Assembly (NCBI RefSeq): GCF_019443285.1
Contig: NZ_CP080327.1
Location: forward strand, 2,290,001 to 2,354,000
Origin: Aquisediminimonas profunda
GTDB lineage: Bacteria > Pseudomonadota > Alphaproteobacteria > Sphingomonadales > Sphingomonadaceae
Length of the DNA: 64,000 nt
Direction of reading: 5' to 3'
A program made the translations under genes and the position numbers. Below, piece after piece: positions 29,960 to 38,798 of this stretch. Below the pieces are notes generated by a model, which did no database searches, was not told the DNA's origin, and worked only from the letters and a program-made list of their open reading frames with translations. The first letter of the stretch is position 1. Each line of letters starts with the position of its first letter.

Positions 29960-30145
29960 TCTCCCTCCGCCTTGCGCGGTTTGGACAGCAATGTTTTGCT
30001 TGTCCGTTAATTTCGGTCGCGCAGCCCAAAGTCCTTCGAGCTTTCAGTGGTAGCCGATATCTCCGCAGTTCAAAAGAGCCTCAAGCTGGCGGGCACTGGA
30101 CAATTCGAACGAACGCCGCAAAGGCCGAAAGCAGGGGGATAAAGC

Positions 30146-31459
30146 ATGGCTGATCAAATCGCGGCAAACGGCAATGGCCGCATACTTGCGGCAAGCCTTG
30201 TTGGCACTGCCATCGAATTCTATGATTTCTACATATATGCGACGGCTGCATCCCTGGTGTTCGGCCCGCTTTTCTTTCCCGCCGAGTCCGCTTCAGCGCA
30301 ATTGCTAGCGTCCTATGCCAGTTTCGGCCTTGCTTTCGTTGCTCGACCTGTCGGCTCGGTCGTCTTTGGTCACTTCGGTGATCGCATCGGCAGGAAGTCT
30401 ACTCTGGTCGCCTCCCTATTGCTCATGGGGGGATCTACACTGCTCATTGCCTTTCTCCCTACCTATGCCGCGATTGGCTGGATTGCGCCGCTTCTTTTGT
30501 GCATCCTTCGGTTTGGACAAGGGTTTGGCCTTGGCGGCGAGTGGGGTGGCGCCGCATTGCTGGCCGTTGAAAATGCCCCGGCGGGTTGGCGCGGTCGCTT
30601 TGGAATGTTTCCCCAACTCGGCGCTCCGGTCGGCTTCCTGCTTGCCAATGGCCTGTTTCTGATTCTGGGCACAATGTTGAGCGCCGATCAATTCGAGCGC
30701 TGGGGTTGGCGCATTCCGTTTCTCTTGAGCGCCCTGCTGGTGATCGTTGGACTTTGGGTCAGGATGCGGCTTGCGGAAACGCCTGCTTTTGCCAGGATGC
30801 TTGCCGAGGAGCGGCCGCCTGCCGTGCCGCTGCGTGAAGCATTTGCACGACATACTCCGGAGATTGTCTGCGGCACCTTTGCAGCTGTTGCCTGCTTTGC
30901 CTTCTTCTATCTCGCGACTGCTTTTGCATTGGGATATGGCACAAGCACGCGCGGGTTCTCTCGCGAGGCCTTCCTTTCGATGCAATTGTTTGCAATCCTG
31001 TTTCTCGCAGCTGGCATTCTCGTATCCGGCTATAGCTCGGATTGGCGCTCCCCCAGATCCGTGCTCGCCATCGGATGTGCATTGGGGATTCCGCTCGGAT
31101 TCGCCTTGGCACCGATGTTGACCGGAAGCATGACGGAGACCACTGCCTTCCTCTCAATGGCCCTGTTTGTCATGGGCTTGCTTTATGGCCCTCTCGGCGC
31201 TTGGCTGCCGAGCCTGTTTCCAGCAAGAGTGCGCTACACAGGTGTTTCCATTGCCTTCAACATGGGCGGTATCTTCGGTGGCGCCTTGACGCCATTTGCT
31301 GCCAAGGCACTGGCAGATCGCGGCGGACTTGCGTGGGTAGGGGGGTATCTGAGCCTGGCTGCCCTGGTCAGCCTCGTGGCCCTGGCACTGGTGCCAAAAA
31401 GAGTGGAGGCCCGAGCCGGAATCGAACCGGCGTGCAAGGATTTGCAGTCCTCTGCGTAA
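30146..31459 (+). CDS. MFS transporter, metabolite:H+ symporter (MHS) type
   Basis: A 12-helix inner-membrane carrier of the MHS family (ShiA/ProP-like), likely importing an organic acid or osmolyte with protons. Signatures are AIEFYDFYIYATAA near the start, the loop GDRIGRKS, and GFGLGGEWGGAALL. The ATG follows an AGGGGGATAA ribosome site. The natural hydrophobic C-terminus ends at about VALALVPKRVEA. The next 15 or so residues are encoded by the antisense strand of tRNA-Cys, and the stop lies inside that tRNA gene. The substrate cannot be deduced. Confidence 0.85.
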   Translation: MADQIAANGNGRILAASLVGTAIEFYDFYIYATAASLVFGPLFFPAESASAQLLASYASFGLAFVARPVGSVVFGHFGDRIGRKSTLVASLLLMGGSTLLIAFLPTYAAIGWIAPLLLCILRFGQGFGLGGEWGGAALLAVENAPAGWRGRFGMFPQLGAPVGFLLANGLFLILGTMLSADQFERWGWRIPFLLSALLVIVGLWVRMRLAETPAFARMLAEERPPAVPLREAFARHTPEIVCGTFAAVACFAFFYLATAFALGYGTSTRGFSREAFLSMQLFAILFLAAGILVSGYSSDWRSPRSVLAIGCALGIPLGFALAPMLTGSMTETTAFLSMALFVMGLLYGPLGAWLPSLFPARVRYTGVSIAFNMGGIFGGALTPFAAKALADRGGLAWVGGYLSLAALVSLVALALVPKRVEARAGIEPACKDLQSSA

Positions 31460-31477
31460 CCACTCCGCCATCGGGCC
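31404..31477 (-). tRNA. tRNA-Cys (GCA)
   Basis: The minus strand folds into a complete cloverleaf of 74 nt including an encoded CCA. The acceptor GGCCCGA pairs with TCGGGCC, the anticodon loop reads CTGCAAA (anticodon GCA), and the T-loop GGTTCGATTCC is canonical. The last 56 bp of the opposite-strand MFS gene overlap it. Confidence 0.95.
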
Positions 31478-31846
31478 AACGGCGCATTTCTGCGGGTTTC
31501 AGGGGCCCTAGTCAGAAATGAGCGCAGTGTCATCCAAAAAGTGCGCAGTCCGTTTATCTTTTTGAAGGCTGAGGAGCAGGCAGTCCCAATTAAGGTACTT
31601 CTGTCAGCGTCGTCGCAAATGCTGAAACCAGGATGCGGCATTTTCCTGGTGCCAGCGTCGTTGGGTGCGTAGCCGAAAGGGCAGCTGGTTTCAGGCGCAT
31701 TTTGTTAGTTACTGGAATATTCGCTTCTGCAATGGATCGTCCTTGCTTGACGAAGCGGCTTGGCGTTCGGAAAAAGCCGCAGTAATGCATCGCTGGCGCA
31801 TCAAGGTGTATTGCGCTTATAAAACACTTATGGCACGGGGCGAATT
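31478..31846. other. 369-bp gap upstream of pcm
   Basis: No gene, repeat or RNA is recognised. Short open frames on both strands lack ribosome sites and family features. The region should carry promoters for tRNA-Cys (minus) and pcm (plus), but no convincing -35/-10 pair stands out. Confidence 0.5.
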
Positions 31847-32485
31847 GTGAGCGAACTCGATTTCTCGGATATGCGCGCAGCAATGGTTTCAAACCAGTTG
31901 CGTACAAACAAGGTCACTGACGCGCGGGTTGTTGCGGCTATAAAGGCGGTCGCGCGTGAGAATTTCGTGCCATCCGAGCGCTCGGCGCTTGCCTATGTTG
32001 ATGTGCCCATTCCTCTCGGTCATGGCAGAGCGCTCAATTCGCCGCTTGTAACGGCGCGGCTCATCTCAGAATCCGGGATCCAACCGGACGAAAAGATTCT
32101 TCTGGTTGGTGCTGCTACCGGATATGCAGCGGCGTTGCTGAATGAATTGGGCGCAGACGTTACTGCCCTGGAAGTCGACGAAAGCCTTGCAGCAATCGGA
32201 AAGGCAGCTGGTATCCGCTATGTCATGGGGCCCTTGGAAGCTGGTTGGCGGAAAGGTGCCCCCTACGATGTCATTCTGATTGACGGTGCCGTAGAAGCGA
32301 TTCCAGCTGCTATCGAAGCCCAACTTGCCAACGGCGGTCGATTGCTGACGGGGTTGGTCGACAAGGGCGTGACACGGTTGGCACTTGGCCGCAAATCGGG
32401 ACAGAGCGTGGGATTGGTCTCTTTTGCCGATTTGGAAGCAGTTTCCCTTCCTGGCTTCACCCCTCCGAAAAGTTTCAGTTTTTAA
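31847..32485 (+). CDS. pcm: Protein-L-isoaspartate O-methyltransferase family protein
   Basis: SAM-dependent repair methyltransferase family, 212 residues. The N-terminal VSNQLRTNKVTD and FVPSERSALAYVDVPIPLGHG segments are typical. The SAM loop reads VGAATGYAAALLNELGADVTALE, so the usual GTGSGY is replaced by GAATGY. The start is a GTG. It stands directly before tolC, the conserved alphaproteobacterial order. Activity on isoaspartate is assumed from family membership; the altered loop leaves some doubt. Confidence 0.85.
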   Translation: MSELDFSDMRAAMVSNQLRTNKVTDARVVAAIKAVARENFVPSERSALAYVDVPIPLGHGRALNSPLVTARLISESGIQPDEKILLVGAATGYAAALLNELGADVTALEVDESLAAIGKAAGIRYVMGPLEAGWRKGAPYDVILIDGAVEAIPAAIEAQLANGGRLLTGLVDKGVTRLALGRKSGQSVGLVSFADLEAVSLPGFTPPKSFSF

Positions 32486-32492
32486 GAGAAGT

Positions 32493-33938
32493 ATGATGAC
32501 CAAGCGATTGAAAAGTAGAATATTGTTTTTGGGACCGCTTGGGCTTTTAGCATCTTCAGCAAATGCCGAAACCTTGCGCGAAGCCTTGGCCAAGGCCTAT
32601 GCAACAAATCCGACCTTGACCGGGGCGCGAGCCGGGCAACGTGCAAATGATGAGAACGTGCCGATTGCCAAGTCGCGCGGTCGGCCCGGGCTTGATCTTT
32701 CTGCCGCCTACACCGAGAATCTCCAGACATCGAGCAGTGCATCACCTGTGCGCCAGGCGAGCGGGCGCCTGAATTTTGACGTGCCCATCTATCAAGGTGG
32801 TGCCGTACGCAACGCCATTCGGGCTGCGGATTCCCGGGTCGATGCTGGCCAGGCCAATTTGCGGGGCACGGAAGCCAGCGTATTCAGCCAGGTTGTCGCA
32901 GCCTATATGGATGTCCTTCGGGACGAAGCCATCGTCGGCCTCAATCGCAATCAGGTGAAGGTGCTAAAGACCAATCTGGAAGCTACGCGCGATCGGTTCG
33001 AAGTCGGCGACCTGACTCGCACTGACATTGCCCAGTCCGAATCGCGACTTGCCCTTGCGCAGAGCCAGCTCGAGGGGGCCGAATCGAACCTGATTTCCAG
33101 TCGCGAACGCTATATTCAGCTGGTCGGTGATGAGCCTGACGATCTGCAGCAGCCGCCGCCCTTGCCCAATCTGCCGCAAACGGCGGACCTGGCTGTTGAA
33201 AAGGCGTTGGCAGACAATCCGGATCTGATCGCTGCCAAAAAAAACCAGGATGCGGCCCGATTTGATGTTGGTTCCGCCAAAGCAGCGCGCATGCCCAAGG
33301 TGTCACTGGTTGCTGACAAGAGCTATGCAAACTTCCTGAACTCGCTTCAGTCCTTCATTCCGGGGTTTAACACATCCCAGACGGCGGAGAACGCCAGTGC
33401 TGGCGTACAATTGACCCTGCCACTTTACCAGGGCGGAGCACCCAGTGCACAGATCCGTCAGGCTCAGGCGCGTTCCAGCCAGGCGATTGAGCAAGTGATT
33501 GCGGCGGAACGCAGCGTCATCGCCCAGACGCGTTCGGCGTTCGCAAGCTTCAGGGCATCGAATGCTGTCATTGCCTCTTCGGAAGCGGCGGTTGCTGCGA
33601 CCGCGCTCTCGCTTGAAGGTGTTCGCGCGGAAAATACGGTAGGCAATCGATCGATCCTGGACATCCTGAATGCAGAACAGGAATATCTTAACGCGCAGGT
33701 TCAGCTCGTTTCAGCTCGGCGCAACGCCTATGTTGCGGGCTTCTCTCTTCTCGCCGCTATGGGGCAGGCAGAAGCCCGGAATCTGGGCCTTGATGGTGGT
33801 GTGCTCTATGATCCGGAAACCAACTACAAGCGGGTGCGCACCAGCCTTTCAGACTGGGACAGCGATCCGACGCCCAAGCCCGTCGCAACACGAACCGTTG
33901 ACACAGTGGCACAAAATCCGTCAGTAAAGGGCGAATAG
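32493..33938 (+). CDS. tolC: TolC family outer-membrane efflux protein
   Basis: Outer-membrane channel for type I secretion and drug efflux, 481 residues. A signal peptide ends in SSANA at about residue 24. Two OEP repeats follow, each with long helices and strands (TLREALAKAYATNPTL, RFEVGDLTRTDIAQSESRLALAQ, VENTVGNRSILDILNAEQEYLNAQ-type segments), the usual TolC duplication. The start is placed at the first of two adjacent ATGs, 8 bp after pcm; the longer open frame upstream lies inside pcm. The partner is probably any of several inner-membrane pumps; the EmrAB pair at 47-50 kb has its own channel. Confidence 0.88.
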   Translation: MMTKRLKSRILFLGPLGLLASSANAETLREALAKAYATNPTLTGARAGQRANDENVPIAKSRGRPGLDLSAAYTENLQTSSSASPVRQASGRLNFDVPIYQGGAVRNAIRAADSRVDAGQANLRGTEASVFSQVVAAYMDVLRDEAIVGLNRNQVKVLKTNLEATRDRFEVGDLTRTDIAQSESRLALAQSQLEGAESNLISSRERYIQLVGDEPDDLQQPPPLPNLPQTADLAVEKALADNPDLIAAKKNQDAARFDVGSAKAARMPKVSLVADKSYANFLNSLQSFIPGFNTSQTAENASAGVQLTLPLYQGGAPSAQIRQAQARSSQAIEQVIAAERSVIAQTRSAFASFRASNAVIASSEAAVAATALSLEGVRAENTVGNRSILDILNAEQEYLNAQVQLVSARRNAYVAGFSLLAAMGQAEARNLGLDGGVLYDPETNYKRVRTSLSDWDSDPTPKPVATRTVDTVAQNPSVKGE

Positions 33939-33954
33939 TGACGTCAAGGTGGGC

Positions 33955-34431
33955 ATGATGAGCGATATCAGCAATGAGCCGACGATGGAGGACATCTTGT
34001 CTTCAATCAAAAAAATCATTTCGGAAGACAGTGCCAAGGTGCTTTCTAGTCCGCGCGCTCGCCGCAGTGCGGCCCGAGAGGATGCAAGCCAGATTCAGCC
34101 TCAGGCCGACCCTCAGCTTAACACTCAAGCGGTCGAAGACGACGTGCTCGAGCTGACCGAAACATCCGCCGAACCGGAAGCAGTTACGGAAACACCAATG
34201 GCACAGACACTTGTTTCACCAAATGCAGAGTCAGCAAGCAGGGCCGCACTGGGCGCGCTTTCTGCCTTGATCGTCAAGCCTGAAGTCCATGGCAGCGACA
34301 CACTCGAAGGTTTGGTGCGCGAAATGCTTCGGCCAATGCTGCGTGAGTGGCTGGATGCGAACCTGCCACAGCTTGTCGAGAGCCTTGTAGCCAAGGAAAT
34401 CGCCCGGATCACGGGAAACAGCCTGGGCTGA
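33955..34431 (+). CDS. popZ: PopZ-like polar organizing protein (DUF2497)
   Basis: A 158-residue cytoplasmic scaffold-type protein. The conserved N-terminal helix SNEPTMEDILSSIKKIISED and the C-terminal helical block LEGLVREMLRPMLREWLDANLPQLVESLV match the DUF2497/PopZ family, which gathers chromosome and polarity factors at the pole in Caulobacter. The middle (about 35-105) is acidic and low complexity, as expected for a condensate-forming spacer. The ATG at 33955 is preferred to a GTG at 33949. Position between tolC and valS is the usual alphaproteobacterial arrangement. Confidence 0.82.
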   Translation: MMSDISNEPTMEDILSSIKKIISEDSAKVLSSPRARRSAAREDASQIQPQADPQLNTQAVEDDVLELTETSAEPEAVTETPMAQTLVSPNAESASRAALGALSALIVKPEVHGSDTLEGLVREMLRPMLREWLDANLPQLVESLVAKEIARITGNSLG

Positions 34432-34474
34432 TCTCCTTGCCAGTCGGTGATGCGGCTGGCAAAGGCCGCGCGTC

Positions 34475-37099
34475 ATGACTGAGCTTGCAAAAACCTTCGA
34501 TCCTTCCGCAATTGAATCCAAATGGTATCGCCATTGGGAGGCGACCGGTGCCTTTCGCCCGTCGCGCCCTGATGCCGAACCCTTTACGATTGTCATGCCG
34601 CCGCCAAACGTTACCGGTAGCCTGCACATCGGCCATGCCCTTGATAACACGCTTCAGGATGTATTGATCCGCCACGCCCGCCTGCAGGGCAAGGATGCGT
34701 TGTGGGTCTGCGGCACCGATCATGCTGGCATCGCTACGCAGATGGTGGTCGAGCGGCAACTGAATGAGCGCCAGCAAAAGCGCACGGACTTTTCCCGTGA
34801 AGACTTCATAGCAAAGGTCTGGGAATGGAAAGCCGAAAGCGGCGGCGCCATTACCGGGCAGTTGAGGCGCCTGGGGGCCAGCTGCGACTGGACGAATGAG
34901 CGCTTCACAATGGATGAAGGCTTCTCGAAGGCCGTCATCAAAGTGTTTGTCGAGCTTTACAACGAAGGTCTGCTCTATCGCGACAAAAGGCTGGTGAACT
35001 GGGATCCCGGCCTGAAAACAGCAATCTCCGACCTTGAAGTTGAAACTGTCGAGATCAACGGTAAGTTCTGGCACCTGAAGTATCCACTTGAGGATGGCAG
35101 CGGTCATATTTCCGTTGCGACCACGCGGCCCGAAACGATGCTGGCTGATATGGCTGTCGCCGTGAATGGCGATGATCCCCGGTACACGGCTGTTATCGGA
35201 AAGTTGGTCCGGCTGCCGATCACGGGACGACTGATTCCGGTCATCGCCGACGAACATGCTGATCCGGAATTGGGTTCAGGCGCAGTAAAGATCACGCCAG
35301 GCCATGATTTCAACGACTTTGAGGTCGGCAAGAGGGCAGGGTTCAAGCCTGCCGACATGCTCAACATGTTCGATGCCGAAGCCCGTGTGATCCAGACGGC
35401 GGATGACCTGATTCCGGCAGAATTGCTTGGTCTTCCGGTAAAGGAAGCACGCGAAAGGGTTGTGGCACTGATCGAAGCAGCAGGGCTCCTCGAAAAGGTC
35501 GAAGACCGCGTCATCCAGACACCATTCGGCGACCGGTCTGGTGCGGTCATCGAGCCCTGGTTGACCGACCAATGGTATGTCGATGCGAAGACTCTGGCCC
35601 AACCAGCAATCGAGGCGGTCCGGACCGGAGCGATCAATGTGGTACCCCAGACATGGGAAAAGACCTATTTTAACTGGATGGAAAACATCCAGCCGTGGTG
35701 TGTTTCGCGGCAATTGTGGTGGGGCCACCAGATCCCGGCGTGGTTTACGGATGATGGCACTGTATTTGTTGCCGAAAATGAGGCTGAAGCGCAGGCCTTA
35801 GCCGGTGCAGGGGTTACTTTAACCCGCGATCCGGACGTTCTGGACACCTGGTTCTCATCGGCGCTCTGGCCATTCGGAACTTTGGGTTGGCCGGAAGAGT
35901 CAAGCACGCTGCATCGCCACTACCCCAATGACGTATTGATTTCCGGGTTTGACATTCTCTTCTTCTGGGATGCCCGCATGGCCATGCAGGGTTTGCATTT
36001 TATGAAAGAAGTGCCGTGGAAGACATTGTATTTGCACGGACTTGTTCGCGCAGCGGACGGTTCAAAGATGTCCAAGTCGAAGGGAAACACGGTCGATCCT
36101 CTTGGCCTTATTGACCAATTCGGGGCCGATGCACTGCGCTTCACGCTCACTGCCATGGAAAGCCAGGGGCGGGACATCAAGCTCGATGAAAAACGCGTAG
36201 AAGGTTATCGCAATTTCGCGACGAAACTCTGGAATGCCGCGCGTTTCTGCCAGTCTAACGGCATAGGCGCATCGACCACGCTTGCGGCACCCAGGGCCGA
36301 GCTGGCCGTCAACCGCTGGATCATTGGCGAAACGGTTGAAACCCTGGCCAAACTCGATCGGGCTGTCGCGGATTTGCGCTATGACGCAATGGCAGATGCC
36401 ATTTATCATTTTGCCTGGGGAACCTTTTGTGATTGGTACCTGGAACTCATCAAGGGCGAGATGGGTGAGGAAACCAAGGCCGTTGCAGGATGGGTCCTGG
36501 ATCAGATTCTTGTGATGCTCCACCCCTTCATGCCGTTCATCACAGAGGAATTGTGGCATGCCATGGGGCAGCGCAGTTGTGACCTGATCCATGCGCAATG
36601 GCCCAATCCACAAGCTAAAGTGGATTCTTCAGCCAAGGATGAGGTCGAATGGCTGATTTCTCTGGTCGGTGCCGTCCGGGCGGCAAAGAATGAACTGGGG
36701 ATACCGCCAGGGGCAAAGCTCAGCGCTTATGTTCGCGACGCGTCTGAGGAGACGTTAGCGCGCCTGGAGCGGCAAATGGCCGCAATTGGGCGCCTTGCAC
36801 GTCTTGACAGTGTTTCCGGTTCTCCAGCGCCGCAAGGCGGGGCGATACAACTCGTCGTTGAAGAGGCGACCTTTGTTCTCCCTCTTGCAGGTGTGATCGA
36901 CCTTGATGCCGAACGAGCGCGGATTACAAAGTCAATCGAAGCTCTTTCCAAGGAACGGGATGCCCTGGCGGGGCGGCTCAACAATCCGGCGTTCGTGGAA
37001 AAGGCAAAGCCCGAGGCTGTCGACAAGGCGCGCGCCGATCATGCGGAAAAGGCGGCTGAGGTCGATCGGCTGACTGCAGCCTTGGCGCGGTTGGACTAG
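34475..37099 (+). CDS. valS: Valyl-tRNA synthetase
   Basis: Class I synthetase charging tRNA-Val, 874 residues. It contains [14 protein letters not shown] (HIGH box, about residue 45), the editing domain with [10 protein letters not shown] and [13 protein letters not shown], and [13 protein letters not shown] near residue 530. The anticodon-binding domain and a C-terminal coiled-coil arm (about 800-874, rich in K, E and A) are also present. It is complete and starts with [14 protein letters not shown]. It lies 43 bp after popZ; a weak 7-bp stem in that gap is probably not a terminator. Confidence 0.96.
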   Translation: MTELAKTFDPSAIESKWYRHWEATGAFRPSRPDAEPFTIVMPPPNVTGSLHIGHALDNTLQDVLIRHARLQGKDALWVCGTDHAGIATQMVVERQLNERQQKRTDFSREDFIAKVWEWKAESGGAITGQLRRLGASCDWTNERFTMDEGFSKAVIKVFVELYNEGLLYRDKRLVNWDPGLKTAISDLEVETVEINGKFWHLKYPLEDGSGHISVATTRPETMLADMAVAVNGDDPRYTAVIGKLVRLPITGRLIPVIADEHADPELGSGAVKITPGHDFNDFEVGKRAGFKPADMLNMFDAEARVIQTADDLIPAELLGLPVKEARERVVALIEAAGLLEKVEDRVIQTPFGDRSGAVIEPWLTDQWYVDAKTLAQPAIEAVRTGAINVVPQTWEKTYFNWMENIQPWCVSRQLWWGHQIPAWFTDDGTVFVAENEAEAQALAGAGVTLTRDPDVLDTWFSSALWPFGTLGWPEESSTLHRHYPNDVLISGFDILFFWDARMAMQGLHFMKEVPWKTLYLHGLVRAADGSKMSKSKGNTVDPLGLIDQFGADALRFTLTAMESQGRDIKLDEKRVEGYRNFATKLWNAARFCQSNGIGASTTLAAPRAELAVNRWIIGETVETLAKLDRAVADLRYDAMADAIYHFAWGTFCDWYLELIKGEMGEETKAVAGWVLDQILVMLHPFMPFITEELWHAMGQRSCDLIHAQWPNPQAKVDSSAKDEVEWLISLVGAVRAAKNELGIPPGAKLSAYVRDASEETLARLERQMAAIGRLARLDSVSGSPAPQGGAIQLVVEEATFVLPLAGVIDLDAERARITKSIEALSKERDALAGRLNNPAFVEKAKPEAVDKARADHAEKAAEVDRLTAALARLD

Positions 37100-37199
37100 G
37101 CAGGACCAGCACTTTTCCATAGCTGAAGGGTTTCCTTTATCTTCGTCGGGAAAGCCGGGATTTCCAGTTCTGAAATCCTGTTGTAGAGGTGATTTCATC

Positions 37200-38198
37200 A
37201 TGACCGAAGCCCGCTTTCCCGCGCTGCGCTTGCGCCGCACTCGTTCAACCAGCTGGAGCCGGGCGATGGTGGCCGAAAACCACATTGCACCTGCCCATCT
37301 GATCTGGCCGCTCTTCATTACTGAAGGTACCGGCGTCGAGGAACCAATCGCCACCCTGCCGGGCGTGTCGCGCTGGTCAGTGGACGGGATCGTAAAGCAG
37401 GCCAGAGAAGCCCGGAAACTGGGCATTTCCTGCGTCGCGCTGTTTCCCAATACGCCCCGAAACCTGCGCACCGACGATGGCCGCGAAGCGCTCAATGCCG
37501 ACAATCTGATGTGCCGCGCCACGCGCGCAATCAAGGATGCGTTGGGCGACGAGTTGGGCGTCCTGACCGATGTGGCGCTGGATCCCTACACGGCGCACGG
37601 CCACGACGGACTGGTCAATGACAAAGGTTATGTGCTCAATGATGAAACGTCGGCCGTTCTTGTGGAGCAGGCCCTGAATCAGGCGAATGCCGGAGCGGAC
37701 ATCATCGCGCCATCGGACATGATGGATGGCCGGATTGGCGACATAAGGGGCGCACTTGAGGGCTCCGGGCACATCAATGTTCAGATCATGGCGTACTCAG
37801 CCAAATATGCGAGCGCGTTTTACGGACCGTTTCGCGATGCTGTGGGGTCTGGCGGTCTGCTGAAGGGCGACAAGAAGACCTACCAAATGGATCACGCGAA
37901 CAGCGAAGAGGCCTTGCGTGAAGTCGCGCTCGACATAGCGGAGGGCGCTGACAGCGTCATGGTCAAGCCGGGACTACCCTATCTTGATATCATTCGTCGT
38001 GTGAAGGACAGGTTCGAAGTTCCTGTTTTTGCTTATCAAGTTTCCGGTGAATATGCGATGATCGAAGCTGCAGCCGCTGCCGGGGCAGGGGACCGTGATG
38101 CGCTTGTCCTTGAAACATTGCTCGCGTTCCGGCGTGCGGGCTGTTCCGGAGTGCTGACCTATCACGCGGCGCATGCAGCGCGCCTCCTCAATGGATGA
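37200..38198 (+). CDS. hemB: Delta-aminolevulinic acid dehydratase (porphobilinogen synthase)
   Basis: Condenses two 5-aminolevulinate molecules to porphobilinogen in heme synthesis, 332 residues. The two active-site lysines are visible in MAYSAKYASAFYGPFRDA and SVMVKPGLPYLD. The metal-binding area reads LTDVALDPYTAHGHDG, that is, aspartate-rich and not cysteine-rich, pointing to the magnesium-type enzyme. A GAGGTG ribosome site precedes the ATG. The GNAT gene overlaps its end by 8 bp. Confidence 0.95.
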   Translation: MTEARFPALRLRRTRSTSWSRAMVAENHIAPAHLIWPLFITEGTGVEEPIATLPGVSRWSVDGIVKQAREARKLGISCVALFPNTPRNLRTDDGREALNADNLMCRATRAIKDALGDELGVLTDVALDPYTAHGHDGLVNDKGYVLNDETSAVLVEQALNQANAGADIIAPSDMMDGRIGDIRGALEGSGHINVQIMAYSAKYASAFYGPFRDAVGSGGLLKGDKKTYQMDHANSEEALREVALDIAEGADSVMVKPGLPYLDIIRRVKDRFEVPVFAYQVSGEYAMIEAAAAAGAGDRDALVLETLLAFRRAGCSGVLTYHAAHAARLLNG

Positions 38199-38739
38199 CT
38201 TCAGGTTAGAAACGACGCGCCTCATCTTGCGCAGTTGGCGAGATGATGATGTTCTGCCTTTTGCGTCGATGTCCGCTGATCCTCGCGTCATGGCCACGCT
38301 CGGTCCTCTGATGAGTGCGCAGGAGGCAGAAGCGATGATCGGCCGCCTGCATGCTATCGAGGAACGGCATGGCCATACCTTCTGGGCACTTGAACGGAAG
38401 AAAGATGGCCGTTTTCTGGGCTTTTGCGGCCTTGTCATGGGCAATGTCGGGCCCATAGACGGCAAGATCGAGATTGGCTGGCGGCTGGCGCATGATGCCT
38501 GGGGGCAAGGTTATGCGCGGGAGGCGGCAGAAGCATCCCTTGACTGGGGGTTTTCCAATCGGGACGTTGAACAAATCTGGGCGATTACGACGCCCGGTAA
38601 CGTCCGGAGCTGGGGCCTGATGGAACGTCTTGGCCTAAAGCGACATCCTCAGCTTGATTTCGCTCACCCCAAAAATGCGGATGACAGTCCGCTCAAGCAG
38701 CATATTACATATAGCATTGCGCGCCCCGATGACCATTGA
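38191..38739 (+). CDS. GNAT N-acetyltransferase, RimJ/RimL type
   Basis: 182 residues. The start LETTRLILRSW is the hallmark of RimJ/RimL-type transferases. The acetyl-CoA loop lies in IEIGWRLAHDAWGQGYAREAAEA, and the closing NVRSWGLMERLGLK is typical. It would acetylate a protein N-terminus or a small amine; the target is unknown. The ATG overlaps the hemB stop (ATGGATGA); a longer open frame begins inside hemB at 38173. Confidence 0.85.
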   Translation: MDDFRLETTRLILRSWRDDDVLPFASMSADPRVMATLGPLMSAQEAEAMIGRLHAIEERHGHTFWALERKKDGRFLGFCGLVMGNVGPIDGKIEIGWRLAHDAWGQGYAREAAEASLDWGFSNRDVEQIWAITTPGNVRSWGLMERLGLKRHPQLDFAHPKNADDSPLKQHITYSIARPDDH

Positions 38740-38798
38740 CGGAAAAGCAGGAATTGGGACCTAAAGGCAATGCCGCAGCAACCACGGGGTCGATAAAG

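Noticed and set aside
34437-34462. Hairpin between popZ and valS as terminator
   Set aside because: A 7-bp stem with a 12-base loop and no T-tract, directly before the valS start.
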